Below, one piece after another: positions 1 to 13,735 of a stretch of 64,000 nt of DNA. The DNA lies in NCBI GenBank assembly GCA_030562195.1, contig CM060199.1, forward strand, positions 18,434,338-18,498,337, given 5' to 3'. This DNA comes from Nipponacmea schrenckii (lineage: Eukaryota; Mollusca; Gastropoda; Lottiidae). The notes under the pieces were generated by a model that was not told the DNA's origin, searched no databases, and saw only the letters and a list, made by a program, of their open reading frames with translations. The translations under genes were made by a program, and so were the position numbers. Within the stretch, counting starts at the first letter, position 1. Each line of letters starts with the position of its first letter.

Positions 1-3000
1 ATCTCAATTATCTGTGATCTAAGTGCTCCAACTTGATCTGCAGAAGTCACTGTATTCACCTCCTGATCTTGAGATTTCTGACAAAGTTCCTCCTGTAAAT
101 TTTTACAATCTTCTTTGAGTCTTTCTTGCATATTTTCTGAAGTTTTGAGTTTAATTTGGAGATCTTTGATTTGGGCAACAGCTTCTAATAGTTGTTCATT
201 GGCATCATTGAGAGACTGTTGGACTGTATTCTTGGACTCTTCTGTGGCAGCTAATGAGGATTCTACTTCAGCTAATTTTTCTTCCACCATATCTTTTTCT
301 GCAGACAGTGTCTTCATTTCATAATTTGCAGCATTCATTCCTAAGACAAGACTTTCCTTCTGAGCATCAATATCTTCTATTCTTAAAGCAAGCTCTTCTT
401 TACTTGCCTTCAATAGAGTTGCTTGATCTGCAATTTCTGTTAGTTCATGTTGCTTTGTTTGAAGGCTAAAATCTTGCACAGAAAAGGTATTTTGAAGATC
501 TGATAGAGCTTTTTGGGAGAGATCAAGCTTTTCAGATAATTTTTCAATTTCACCCCTTTGTTCTTCAGTCTTGAAATCTAAGGCATCAATTTTGTCCTGG
601 CATTCTGATTCTGATTTCAATTTGGCTGCAGTAACATCTTTAACTTCATTTATAAGATCATCTATTTTGGAACTGAATTCCTCCACTTTAGACTTAGCTA
701 CATTCAACTCTTTTTCTTTTTCATTGTTTTCTTCAAGAGCAAGGTTCATCTTGGTTTCAAATTCTTCATTAGCAATAGCCATTCTAGTCTCCTGTTGCTC
801 TAATTCCAACTTCTGGTTTTTAATAGTTTCTTCGAAAGATATATTGACTTCCTTCATGGATGAAAGTTCCTTCTCCAGTAACTCTAACCTTTCAGCACTT
901 TGGCTGGAGAATAACTTCCATTCTTCTTCCTTCTCCTTTAGCGAGTTTGTTAAAAGCAAGATTTCTTCCTCTTTCTGACGTTGTTCAGTTCTTAATTTGG
1001 TAATTTCATTATTTAAGCTAGTTAATTTATCCCCTATATCCATATCGTTACTAGATATCTTTTCAGTCATTTCCTTCTCCAAGATGGCATACCTTTCATC
1101 AGCTTCTGCTAATTGCTTCTGTAAGGCATCTATTTTGGACGTCAAGTTGTTTTTCATTGCTTCCATTTTGTTCTCATCTTCTTCAGATTTATGTTTGTGA
1201 TATTGTACCAGTTCGGTTTCATCGTGAAGTTTCCTTTCTAAGTCTGCCAATGATTCCTGCTTTTCTGATAGTTTCTGTTTGAGATCATCAATGGTACTAT
1301 CTAGTTTAGTTATAGAATCTTTCAACTCTATTTTGACACGTTCATATTCTACACATATTTTACCTTGTTGATCATCAGCTTCAGCCATTTTGTTTTCCAT
1401 TTCTGAAACAATTGCCTTTTGGTTCTCCAGTTGTTGGCATAACTCCACTTCTCTTTGCTCTGAAGCCTTTAGTTTTGAACTCAGTTGCAATTTTTCATTT
1501 GTCCAGTCATCTGACAATTTTCTACATTCTCCATCTTTTTCATTCATCTTTGTGTTCAAGTCTTCAATCTCCCAGTTTAAACTTTTTATTTCTTCAGTTT
1601 TTTCTACAAGCTTTTCATTCATTCTTGTCAATTCTTCTTTATGTCTATCCAAATCTCTGTTGACTTCATGAAGAATTTCAGACATTGAATTTTGGTTTGA
1701 GACATTGGCAGCTTCCATTTCTTCAAGTTGGGATTTTAAATCTTCAACTTTATCTTTGGATATTTGTAAATGAGTTTGTAAGTCCTCAATCTGCTTATTT
1801 TGACTATTCAGAGTCTCATCAAGAACTTTCATCTTGGTATTTTTTACTTCAGTATCATTTTCAGATTCAGTTTTGAAGGCAAATAAGTTGTCCCTCTCCG
1901 AAGAAACTTGTTCAAGTTTGAGTTCCAGCTCTCTAACCAATGAATTGGCCTCATTAAGCTTCTCTTGTTTAGCATCAAGGCTGTTTCTTTCATCTGCATG
2001 TTCAGCTATAAGATTCTCCAGTTTATTGGTCAAGGTTGATATCTCTTCAGATTTAGCTTCAAGGCTTTCTTCTGCTGTTTGAAGCTTGCTACAAATTTCC
2101 TTTTGTTCTAACAGAAGTTGGTGTTTCTGATCCTCTAAAGCTGCCATTTTCTGTTGCCAATCTTCTTTCAAATTGGATGTTTTATCCAACCTTTCTGTTG
2201 AGTCATAATTTAACTGGTCATTTTCAGCTTGTAAGTCAATATTCTTCTGTCCCAGTTGATCTCTTTCACATGTTAACTCTTTTAATGTGGTTGCCATGGT
2301 ATCTGCCTCAGATTTCAAATTATCATATGTAAAATGGATGTTTTTCAGCTGAACAGTCAAATCTTCAATCTTCACATTTTTTTCTTCAATTTCCATCTGC
2401 ATAACTGCCAGTCTTGATTTGACACCATTGGCCTCATTTAAGATTTCACCACACTCTTCTACTTTTAGTTTCTGGTGTTCATGAATTCTGTTTTCAAGTT
2501 GACTAGAAGATTCTTTAAGGTTTATTAATTGTTTTTCTTTGTCTTCCAGTTCTAATCTTTTCTCTTCTAAAAGTACTTGATAAAGGTCGCACTTTGATGA
2601 GAGTTCTTTGTTTTCAGTCTGTTTTTCTGCCATGACATCTTTACTCTGCTGCAGCCATTTTTGAAGCTCAGTGTTGTGTTCTTTATGACCTTGTAGCTCT
2701 GATAATTTTCTTTCAAATATTTCTTGTTTATAAGTTATTTGGACATTCATATTTTCAAGTTCTTTTGAGGAATTTCTGCTTTCTCCTTCCTTTTCCTGAT
2801 GCAGAAGTCGAAGTTTTTCTTCAAGCTTTGCTAAAGACATGGACTGTGTAGCTAATTCATCTGTCTGTCTTTCAGTTTTAGTTGTAGATTCATCTAAACA
2901 TTCTTCAAGATACAGACATTTGTTTTTAAAGTTTGTCAATTCCTCATCTTTTTTTTCAATCACTTCTTTCAATTCTGTAATACATTTTTCTAAGTCTGCA

Positions 3001-6000
3001 ACTTGTTTGGTGTACTTGTCAATGGCAAAAGCTTGGTTGTCAGCTTCATTGCTTTTGTCATCAAGTTGTTCTTTCAATCTAACACATTCCTTTTCCAAAG
3101 CTTGAAATGAGGTAGTTTTCTCTTCCAGTCTAGTTCTTTCTTCATTTAAGCATCTCTCCAAATCTCTTGAACTAATCTGTAGTTGTTCGTGTTGTTGTGA
3201 CATCCTTTGGTTTTCATCCTTTTGGTTCTCCAACAACTGCCCAAGATGGTGACATTCCTTTGATAAAGCTGTGTATTTTTCATTATCAGAAATAAGTTGG
3301 TTCTTTAAGTCTGAATCACATGTTGACATTCTCTCAAAGTTTAATTTCAAACGTGTCAATTCCTCTTCAATCAATGACTTGTCTTCTTCAGATTTGGTCA
3401 GCTTGTTACCAACATCTGCAAGCTCTTTTTGTAAACTTTCCATTTGAATCTCTTTTTCAGCCAGTTTGGTTTTCATCTGAGATATATTTTGATTGGCTTG
3501 TTCTATGGATTGGTTCAAGTCTTCTAAGGTATCATCCTTATCTTCAAGATCCATTTGTAACATATCCAACTTGGCTGCAATCTTCTGGTTGGTGGCCTTC
3601 AATTCATTTAATTTGGTCAGAACCTCTTCCTTTTCGCTTTCTTTCTGAGCAACCACTTCTTTACCTTTCCTAACTTGTTCTGACAATTCTGAAACTTGTT
3701 GATTCAAATCATCTACATTTGAAGCTAAATTGGAATGATTTGAACCGGCATCTTGTTTCAGATTGCTTAATTCATTTTGCAAAGTAAGCAGTAAGTCTTC
3801 CTTTTGACGCAAAACTGAATGAGCTTGTTCTAACTTCTGCTGCAAATCATGGCATTTCTCTGAAGTTTCTTTCAATTTGTCTTGCATATCATCATTGGCC
3901 CTTCCCATATTTTCACTAGTGCCTTGTAGGTCCGCTTCCTTTTGGTTAAGAATATTCTTTAAATTCTGTAATTCTAATTTCAATGATTCTAAATGCTTTA
4001 AATCTGTAGCATGGTCATTCTTCTCTTCTGCAAGTAAATTATTTGTGTCAGCAAGTTTTTCTTGAAGTTGAGACAATTCTTTTTCATAATTTTCGAGTTT
4101 TGTTTGAAGTTGACTTGATTCTTCTGTGTATTTGTTACCAAGGTTCTTCAAGTCAGAACTATGATTGGTAAGGACTTCATATTTGGATGTCAGTGTCTGT
4201 AATTCATCTTGTGTGTCTGCTAATTTCTTGCTTAATTCATTGACAGTGTTTGATAATTCTTTTTTTTCAGTTTGTATGCTGGTGACTGATTCTTTCTTAT
4301 GTGCTTGAGTATCTGAAAGCAAAAACAATTAAGGATCATTAAGAATTTCTGATCAAAATACAATACCTGCTCTCATGGCAACAATATGTAGACAGTTGTA
4401 ACAATATCAAATGAATGAAGTGTAATGTCCTACAATGTTTGCCATGACAACGGCACCAGCCCACTCTTTAACGTTCACAACCTTTAGCACACAGGGATCA
4501 CTTTATTGTCCGATTCAAACGACTGGATGCTTTTTCCACGTTAGCCCCTCTGACCTGCATCACTGATAGAAAAGGGTTGAAATGCCCAAAAGTTTATCTT
4601 GACCTTTGTCTGCAGTTCAGATATTTATAAGAGCTAACCATCCATTCATATCCCCAGTTGAGTAAGTGTTCATATTAGTTGGCTACGATTGATATTTAAA
4701 TATCAAGCTAGTGAACTAATATGTGCATATTTTATCAAAGAAATCTTGAGTAAATACCTCTCAGTTGTTGATCTTTATGTGTTAGTTGTTCAGTGAATGA
4801 TTGTAATTTCTTGGTTGTGCTATCTAATTGTTCACTGGTATAACTTAACTCATTTTCTAGTTTCTCTTTATCACTCTCCAATTCACTGTAACAACAAGAA
4901 ATAATAGTGAAACAGACTTCTCCAAAAACGCAAAATAAATTGTTAAATTGCTTGAAATAGGTATAAATAATCCAGGAATCAATGCCAAGAAAGATTCACC
5001 GGAAATAAGAAGGATCTATAGTTCAGAAGTTGTTATCCTGGTCATAAAAGAAAGGTCCATGTTTATTACAGAGACTGAAATTTAAAGGCCAATCCTACTG
5101 TAACTGCTGTAGTATTGCTCAAATAAATATATTCGAATATGTTGCAATATTGAATTTACGCCAAAATATTTGTTTGGGCTGGAAAATTCATTAACTACAA
5201 TGTTCAATATTAGTTAATTAATTGCATACATATCTATTTCATTATTTCCTTAATTATGCTTGGTTATCATGGCTTACTAAACTTATTCAGTTTATTTCAC
5301 TTGTTTATACAGCTTATATTGGTTCAATGGAAGCCAGCAAAAAATGAAGATTGGTTAAGATTTTATACCGATTTATATAATTGTTTGAGTGAATGTGATG
5401 TGGACTTTCTACTCTATAATAATAAACTGTTATATGTGTATTCAATGTCTTGCTACACCTGTCAAGACCCATGGTGCTCCTTTACATCATAACGCTCTAG
5501 AGGCAGAAGCTTAACTAATTTATTTAAAGAGATATTACACCTACCTCTTCAAATTTTGAAGTGATTTAAAATTATATTCAGTTTGTTCCAGTCTTTCTTT
5601 CTGGTGATTGACTTCTCTAATTTTATTCTCCAACTCTTCAGTTAAATTAGTTATCTTACAATTAGATTTCTTCATCTCTTCTTCATTTATTCTCTTCTCT
5701 TTTTCTAATGCTGAATATAGAGTAAGATGGATTAGCACAAACAGCAAAACTCAAGAGGAGAAAATTTTTGAAATTACGAGGATTTCCAACTAAGTTAGAA
5801 GCTAATTGGTTATAATGTGACTAATAAAGAAACTAATTATTCTCTGACTAAGAAAGAAACTAATTTGTTTTTTTGACTAAGAAACAAATTGCTTTTCTGA
5901 AAAAAACAAAATATTTGATTATAGGAAGTAAGAAAGTCTGAACTTTTGGCTCTCTAAATAATTATTTTCTGATCTTGAAGAGTAAAGTGGCAAGGGCGAA

Positions 6001-9000
6001 ATTCTGGTTGAAAAAAATTACCTTCAACTTTATCTTCAAGCATATTCACTTTGTGTTTTATGTTGTCTTCACGTGTTTGTTTTTCATCATTAGAAATTGA
6101 CGTCTGCTCTTGTAATTCTTCAAGTTTTTCAACAATATTGGCTAATTGTTTTTCTAGAGTTATCTTTTCTTCTTGTAGGGTTGTGTACTCTTGTTTTAAT
6201 TTATCAAAATGTAGACTAGTATCAGAAAAACAATGTCTGACCTTATCTAGTTCAGATTTAAGGGCTGTAATTTCGGACATCTTTTTGTCGAGATCTGCTG
6301 ATTTCTCAAACAATGCATCTTCATGATTTTTCAAACTTCGTTCTTTTTCATCCTCGTATATTTTAGCCTTCACTTCTAATTCATGAGAGAGTGATTGTAA
6401 TTGGTTCCTAAGTGAGTCGCTATTCTTTGTTTGCACTTCTAAGTCACTTTCTTTATTAGAGAGTGATGATTTGAGGTGTTCAATTTCTGAATGTTGGTGG
6501 TCAAGTTTTTCTTTTAGAATGTTTGATTCAGAGTTCAAAGTTTGAATTTGTTTATTAAGATTTGATATTTCTGATTTTGTTTTGTTATTTTCATCTTGAT
6601 TGTGTTTCTGGTTGCTCTCTTCTTGTCGCTTTAAATCGTCAATTTGTTTTTCATAGTCACGCAGCGTCTCTTTTAAATTTTGAATGTCCATTTCTCGTGA
6701 GTCCAAGATACCACACTTGTTTTGTAATTGTAAGTCCTTGTCTTCACATAATTTCTTAAATGTCACTAAGTCTGCTTCAATTGTGGAAAGCTGTTTCAAC
6801 GCTTCTTTAAGTTCATTGTCCTTTTCGGTGAAATTTTCTTGAAGTTTCTGTAACTTTTCACAAAGATTATTTTTCTCAGCTGTTACAGAATCAAGAAGTT
6901 GTTTAGTTTCCTCGAGATTTGAGCTCAATTTATTATAGTCTCTTTCTTTGTTTTCAAAAGATTGTTTTAGATTTTGTAATTCAGTATTTGTTTCATTTAA
7001 AGTACTGTTCAAATTCTCTGTGTCAACTTTATTTCGAGCTATGATATCGTCCAAAACACCTTTTTCATGTTCAATTTTTTTAAGTTTAGCTTCAAAGTCG
7101 CGGGCATCATTGTCTACTCGCAATTTTAATCTCTCACTTTCAGCCTGCGAGGATTCCAGATCCAAATCTTTGTCCATCATTTTAGCACGAAGATCATTGT
7201 TGATCTGTTCAGCCTTTTCTTTATCTAATTTATATTTGTCGACCTCACTGCCCATTTTCTCTAGCTCTTTATCTTTAGAATCAAATTTAGCTAATACTTC
7301 ATTCTGAAAATATACAATTATAATAACAAGCTTAATTAATAATCTATCAAGAAAATTTAGCAATAAATGGTGAAAATATCTGTAAATAAGGTGTTAAATC
7401 TGAAATCTGATATCATATAAACAATGTCACATATGATACGAAAATTACATATTATTGTACAAGTAGTGAAAATCAGACAAAGTCTGCACAAGAGAATAAC
7501 CTCGAAGTGACATAAGTTTTAATTTCCATAGACCCCTTTTTATAAATTGTAAGGGAAACAGAGGAAAAAATAAATTACACAACACTGTTCAAAATGTAAG
7601 TGAAAAAAGAGTAACTTTTACTCTTATCAATTGTTGTTAATGGTCATCATTAATTTTAGGGATCAGACAGATACTTTTAGTTTTGAAGAAGAGACAACTC
7701 TGGTCCTTTCCATCAGCCCAGAGGTGCAAAAAAGTAGAACATAAACTTCCATCCATTGTATTTCTATTCAGAATCAAAGTGCTTACCTTTTCTTTGATAG
7801 CTGCTTCCATTTTAGCTGTAATCTCACCAACAGTTTGATCATGTGTATTCAAAGCATGATTTATACTTGATAATTTATCGCTCAATTCTTTTTTATCTTT
7901 TTCTAGTTGTTCTTTAGCTACTTCAATACCTTCTAGTTCTCTCTTGATCTTATTCTTTTCATTGTCTGTCTGTAAAAATGGTAGAAAGTAACCTTGTACT
8001 TAACAATTGAAAACAGATGTAATCATTCAAATAATATTAATTACTGAAAATAGCTGACCATGCTCACCACTTTCACCTTCGGTCAATCTGTAACAGAGTT
8101 TGTTGACTCTGGACACTTTTCTGAAGTCGTCTTAAGATAGTAGATCACTTTTGTATTAAACCATATAGAACTATCAAAGCTCTGTAGCTCTGTAACAGCT
8201 AATAGAGCCCAAGCTGTTAATTTACACACGCTTTTTTGGTTAAATAATATTTAAGCAATAATTACCTGAGTCAAATCTTGTTGAAGTTTTTTATTCTTAC
8301 TCTCTAAATCTAATACCTAAAGAAATTTAAAACAATATTGTGAATAAAAAATAATTGCTTTTGTATTTTAATGCTCAATACTATAGCACAATCGATTAGT
8401 GTGTTGCTTCTCTCTACATGATGTCATTTATTTGGCGACATCGAGTAAATGCCAGCTGTGGGTTCTGATCTCAATCAGTGTGTGTAAGTCTGATGACTTC
8501 ACTCATAATTACAATTGAACCTGCTGTGAATGGGTCAATGCCAAGAGGTTTGGCGAAGGACCAGCTGGTCGAAACGATCTGTTATTGTGAACTTAAGTTG
8601 TTATCCTTGTAAAATATAGATATTTTTTTTTTGTATTTTTCTCACTGCTGTAAATGGATCAAAAACAAGTGATTTTCAAACAAAATCTACAGGTCTGACC
8701 CTTTTCTATATTACTTTTGTGGGTTATATAAGTTCACTCATAATTCAAATCATCCCTACAATTCAGCTATGGACCAGTTGGTAGAAAAGATCATTTAAGA
8801 ACCTAAGTTGTTAAATATAATTCTTTCTTTCTTTCCCCATAAAACACTTTTCAAAGCTGTATATATTTGTATTTAAAACAGACAGTATAAATAAAAATAT
8901 ACCTTATTATTTGATTGTTCTAATTGTAATTTAAATCGATTTGTTTCTTCTTTAGCTTGGTTTGTTAGTTTGTCTTTATCATCTACCATCATTTCAGCTT

Positions 9001-11976
9001 TATCTAAATCACTTTGTAATTTGTGTAGTTTATTATTACATTCTGTTATTTCTTTAGTTTTTGCTTGAATTTGTAATTCTAAATTAGCTGTTCCATTCTT
9101 TAAACCTGAAAAGTGATTTATATTATAAACTATTTAATATACTCAATAAATAAGAAATGTATTCTCACAAAATGGACTTGCTGTATCCATACAGCAGTAC
9201 GCTCTAGAATAGCCTACAAAATAACATAGACCAACTGAACAAAACTTTACCTTCAATTTCTTTCTTGAATCGTTCTATGAGTTTCTCCATTTTTTCAACC
9301 TGCATTCCTGTCATACCTCGATTCTCTTGCAGCTCTTTACCCATCTGTTGAACTTTATTATCATTGGCAGTTGATTTATTCTCTAATCTTAATGTCAAAC
9401 TTTCCTTTTCTCTCTTAAGAGATTCTACTTCTTTCAACAATTTGTCAACTTGATCATTTTGGGATGCTGTTACCCCTCTATTAAATTCCAGTTCTCTATC
9501 AATTTGTTGAACTTTACTGTCACTTGCAGTAGTTTTATTTTCTAATCTCAGTCTTAAACTTTCCTTCTCTTTTTTCAAGCTGTCTAATTCAGTTATCAGT
9601 TTTGATGTATCAGTACCAGCCTGCAAATCAAAAGCAAGGATGTAATTATATTCCATTAAACACTTCAATTGTAGCTATGGCACTTAGAAGACATGTTAAC
9701 AATCTTGCCCACTCGATGGTATCCTCATGGTCAATGAGTTAATTATCAATTGAATCATACTAATCAGTATGAAATAAAGAATAAACAAGCATAATACATT
9801 GTTCTAGTGAAAACTAATTTAGTATTCTGTTTACCAAATTTTGGCATCATCATAAATGATTTTGAACTTACTCTAGCTTGAAGTGATTTTAATTCACTTT
9901 CCAAATTCTTACATTCTTCAGTAACTTTTTCATTTTGTTTGGTCAATTCAGCTACTTTAGCCTTCAAGGTACTGCATTCTGTTGCTGTAAAAATGAAAAG
10001 GGACGATAAATTTTATATGAAACCTCATCATAAGTTCAATATGTTAATTCCTTGAGCGACATTTTAAATCCTAGTCAGCAATTTAATGTTCTAGATTGGT
10101 TAATCACAACAATTGATTTGTAAATTTAGTTTTGTTGTCTATAAGATTATTTCCTAAAATCTAGATTTTATTCAAGTTTTCAAGAATCAGACCTAAGAAC
10201 ACTGTTTCAAGTATCACTTTCAATTGACATAGAATTGCTACAATCTGGTACAAAATTGAAAAAGAACTGAATGTTGAGCACTTATTATGAAAAATAACAT
10301 TGATAATAAAAATTTAGATTCCTTAACATATGATCAGTGGGATAACTAACTAGAAGCTATCATACTGCCCAATGCCATAAGTATATTTACCTGTAGGACT
10401 TGTACTGGAACCAGTATAAATACTGTTATTAGACCCCTTCTCTATTTCTCCTTGTAATTTCTTAACTTCACTCTCTAAGACTTTAATACGGTCTGTTTGA
10501 CTTTCTATCTGAGATTTTTGATGATTACTGTACTCTTGTAACCTAGATTGGTCCCCAGTGGATTTTTCTAACTTTTTCAGAGTTTCTGAATGCTCATGCT
10601 GTTCATGTTCTAATTCGGACTTCAATTGAGTACACTAAAATAGACATTTAAATATTCTTTATATGCATTTATATATAGTCATCAGGTTAGACCAGAAGGT
10701 TATTTGGAATAATATTTATGTGACTATTTTAAAAACAAATAATTTGTTTTGAACATTTGTGTGTCCTCAAAAGAAAGTCTTAAAAACAATTTTTGAAAAA
10801 ATGTAAAGTTGTTAGTGAGGTTCAAATTTCACAAACAGCATGTTTGCATGTTGCATATTGCATGTATTTCACACTTGAAAACTGTAAGTATGTATCAATT
10901 GATAAGAAATTATCTACTTCTGGAGAAATTTACAAGATAAAGCCATTAAATAGAAAAAAAGCAAAGCGATTACTTCAGGGAGATGATGAAAGGGGATCTA
11001 ATCTACCATGTACAAGAATATTACTCAGATTTTTATTCCTTTTGTAAGCAGTCACTAAATGTTTGGTATAGATATTAGGGATTCCTCCTAGAGTTCTTGC
11101 AAAACAAACCACAGGCAATTGTTATTTATTTGCAGGGTAACAGTAAAAGATAAGAACTAAGCAATCTTCAACATGAATTGTTTAGATTACCTTGGCAATT
11201 TCATTGTCCACTGAGGTTTTAGTATGAGCTAATTGACCAGTTAGACATGAAATGTGATTGTCTTTAGTTTGTAATTCTTGAGATAACTTTAATCTCTTCT
11301 TCTCTATTTCAGATATATCCTTTTCTAACACTTGATAATCATGTTTTAATGTAGAATATTGAGACTTCTCTTCTTCTAATTTTCTTTTTTGTACTGATAT
11401 GTTCTACAAGCAAAATTTACATTCAAATATAATTTCTAAATATGATTTAAAAAAAAACATAATCTTAAAGGAATTGTATAAAGGTTTACTACTGTGTACC
11501 AATTTGCACCTGTCCAATTTTCAATCAGAATTCTGTGGTTCCACTAAAACTAAGTGTTTGATGACATCAATGATTGCAAAGGCCTTGCATTTCAAGGATA
11601 TTTTGCAAATTGGAATGGTACAAATTCATGCTTAAATATCATGATACCTATTACTTTTTTTTTAGAAAGCTCGTCTAACAACTAACAAGTGCACCATGTA
11701 TACACATCAACATCCTGTGAACAATTACTAGTTTGACCTCTTTAGGAGATTGAACTATTTTTTTTATTTACAGGAACTTGGTGCAAATAGGTAAGCTATT
11801 GACCCAAGACCTGATAAAAAAATTAGCTGATACTTTACCTGCTCTAAGCTTTCAAACTGAAATTGCTTTTGATCTTTTTCCCGCTTTAACCTTTGTAATT
11901 GTGATTCCAGCTGACCAATTTTCTGTAAAGCTTTGGCTGGTAAACCATCTTTCCATTCTTCAGCTGCCCAACTCAT
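1..11976 (-). CDS. CENPF: CENPF orthologue (centromere protein F), 5' twelve coding exons, partial at left edge
   Basis: Giant coiled-coil protein of kinetochore and nuclear envelope that in vertebrates binds microtubules through its N terminus. The start, MSWAAEEWKDGLP..ALQKI, is the hallmark CENP-F N terminus; the rest is heptad-rich. Exons inferred from GT-AG sites with matching phase: 11839-11976, 11191-11403, 10391-10634, 9872-9984, 9251-9620, 8903-9105, 8266-8316, 7787-7969, 6022-7303, 5545-5710, 4758-4885, and 1-4312, which continues beyond the window. These give about 2467 residues; human CENP-F has 3210, so roughly the last quarter (the vertebrate Rb-binding and farnesylated tail region) should lie to the left. 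The last visible exon is one open frame of over 4.3 kb. A possible 5'UTR acceptor lies just upstream of the ATG, so the promoter may be further right, towards FAF2. Identity is firm from the N terminus; individual small exon edges are less certain. Confidence 0.9.
4440..4630. repeat. Dispersed repeat fragment in CENPF intron 11
   Basis: The segment containing AACGTTCACAACCTTTAGCA and then GACCTGCATCACTGATAG resembles 43035-43160 (AACGCACATAGCCTGTAGCA, GACCTACATCACTGTCAAGG) and 31110-31200 (CCCCTGCATCACTGACCATG). I read these as three diverged copies of one non-coding dispersed family. Ends are not defined. Confidence 0.5.
8380..8850. mobile_element. Two degenerate SINE-like copies in CENPF intron 6
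   Basis: The tract 8380-8625 includes GGTTCTGATCTCAATC (B-box-like), CCAAGAGGTTTGGC, GGACCAGCTGGT and AAGTTGTTATCC in that order. The same order is found at 38281-38575. A second, more decayed copy follows at about 8640-8850, ending in GGACCAGTTGGTAGAAAAGA and AACCTAAGTTGTTA. The order of motifs suggests a tRNA-derived SINE; the tRNA-like head is weak here. Confidence 0.55.
9300..9590 (-). repeat. Internal 53-residue tandem duplication within CENPF exon 5
   Basis: Exon 9251-9620 encodes two successive copies of a coiled-coil block with period 53 residues (159 bp). Copy 1 contains SLKKEKESLRLRLENKT and copy 2 SLKREKESLTLRLENKS; each is followed by a KVQQ..(R/K)EL..NRG segment. The phase of the coiled coil need not be disturbed, since the block is a near-integral number of heptads plus a short skip. 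Confidence 0.8.
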
Positions 11977-13080
11977 TTTAAGTCTCTTGCCTGTTAATGA
12001 TTTAAGGATATAATGTTTAAACCGACTGAAGAAAAGGCCAAAAGCAAAATAATGGCACTGAGCTTGTGTCAAGAGTGACACATTTAATTTTGAGTGACAG
12101 CTTGACCTAATTAAGAAACCAATTTGAATCAATCTCAAAACATAATGTATGCACAAGCTCTTTCTTTGAAAACAAAAAGACAACTAATATCAATCTTTCC
12201 AAATAAGCTTATATCAAGGTTTATTGGATTGGAGGTATTTGAATACGTTTAAAACTCCTGCACATGCAAAGCGGCAGAAATTCATTAATTTTTGTGCCTA
12301 AGTTTTTCTGACTCTCTCCTAGCCATATCTGTTAAAAAGCTATTAGAGGCTGGGAATAAAGTCAGCAAGTATCAGACTAAGCCTACTCTAGGACTGACGC
12401 CAGTGGTTATGTCACCCTTTTTTTCAAGAACTTTAATCACTCGGGTAGCCATCTCAAATTCAAAACTTCAGATGTAACACGGATAAAACCATCATCTTGT
12501 ACCTTCATTTCATGACCCAATAATGTTCCAATTTTGGATGCGCACACGAGTTGAAATGGCCACTGAAATTCTTGAAAAAACTTTGCCACAACTATGTACA
12601 TGAGTGGTGTAGGGGGACAATGATGGTGGATCAAACTACAAAAACATACATCTTTCTAAATATATCAAGGTTTAATGGATTCAAGGTATGTAGGCCTACA
12701 CACGTTGAAAACCCTTACACCAGCAAGACCAGAAAATCACCAATTTTTCTGTCTTAGTTTTTCTCTGACTCTATCCATAATATCTAAATATCAGCACTTA
12801 TTTAGTTAGGCTACACATCAGTCCATCAGAGGCTGAGAATCGAGTCAGCATGTTTTGACTATATATCCAGGTAGGTAGGCCTATTCTGACCGAGACCAAG
12901 ATCTATTAATAGGCCTACGGCTACAACTATTCACCCTGTATTTAACCCCAATTAATAGCCCCCACCCCACTTCCTTTTTTCTTTTTTCGTATTATCTATT
13001 GTATTGCCCTATCCCTGAATTCCATTGAATATCATCTGGTTATGCCTATCGACCAAGTTCCCTTTTTACCTACAGTTAAA
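11977..13080. repeat. Intergenic region with nested dispersed repeats
   Basis: Two same-direction copies of one family lie at about 12190-12380 and 12645-12870, sharing ATATCAAGGTTTA.TGGATT, a TTTTTCTG(T/C).TAG core and AGAGGCTG(G/A)GAAT..AGTCAGCA. Between them are inverted segments: the AAGAACTTTAATCACTCGGG area against the reverse complement of the CACTGAAATTCTTG area. Other copies of this family occur near 21620-21985 and at 29893-29995. No gene is evident. Confidence 0.55.
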
Positions 13081-13089
13081 CCTTAAACC

Positions 13090-13359
13090 ACACGATTGCA
13101 CAGAGAGAGTTTCTGGATTGATCAGTTACAAACTGTGATACCTAATGGACTTAACATCCAACATGACAACCAAATCATTCCCTTTGTTGCAACCTATAAT
13201 ACTACAGCCAAAAATGCCTCTTTGATTGTAAAACGATATTATAAAGAACTCCAACATCAATTTCCAAATATTTACACTAAACGTTTGGTTACTGCTTTTA
13301 AGAGAAATAAAAATCTTAGTAATTTACTAGTCCATGGCAAATTGGACCTATTCCATTAA
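13090..13359 (+). pseudogene. Penelope-like retroelement fragment (GIY-YIG/RT-associated tail)
   Basis: The frame reads RESFWIDQL.TVIPNGLN, typical of the end of a GIY-YIG endonuclease in Penelope-like elements, then PFVATYN, IVKRYYKEL, and TAFKRNKNLSNLLVHGKL, which resembles the F..TYN...AFRR.KNLRD.LV motif of these reverse transcriptases. Only about 88 codons are open and both ends are missing, so this is a dead fragment. A second, larger fragment lies at 19076-19900. Confidence 0.6.
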
Positions 13360-13700
13360 CTCCCTCAAACTATTGAATCATGAATGTTAGTAAGAACTAT
13401 ATGTATTATTTGCAAGTATAATTATATTTTAGTCATTTAAGATTTCATTGTTATCATTAATTGTATTTTTAATCTAATCTTCGGAATCATTACTTTATAT
13501 AACAGAAATGTGAAGGAAAATGTATATTCTCTTCTTGTGTTCTGGCCAGTGCTTCCATAGGAGAGTATCTTTGAGACATTTGAGAGAATTGCTTGAGTAA
13601 CTGTTAGAACTGAACTTACGTGAAGAGTTTGTATATTCTAAGCAATTTATAAGGCCATTATTACAAAAACAAATTCTAAAACTCTTAATCAAATCGAATC

Positions 13701-13735
13701 TTTCAAACCGCCATTGCTCTGCGCGTGCGCATACT
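13701..13735. promoter_or_regulatory. Candidate shared promoter elements between CENPF and FAF2
   Basis: In otherwise AT-rich DNA, a short GC-rich patch holds CCGCCATT (YY1-like) and TGCGCGTGCGCAT (NRF1-like). On the CENPF side, TTTGAA directly abuts GGCGG, resembling the CHR part of G2/M promoters, although the spacing differs from the classical CDE-CHR pair. Inference only. The patch is 330 bp upstream of the FAF2 start codon and 1.7 kb upstream of CENPF. Confidence 0.3.

Noticed and set aside
115..4065. Many plus-strand open frames opposite the CENPF exon
   Set aside because: They are Ser/Phe/Leu-rich antisense shadows of the coiled-coil exon on the minus strand.
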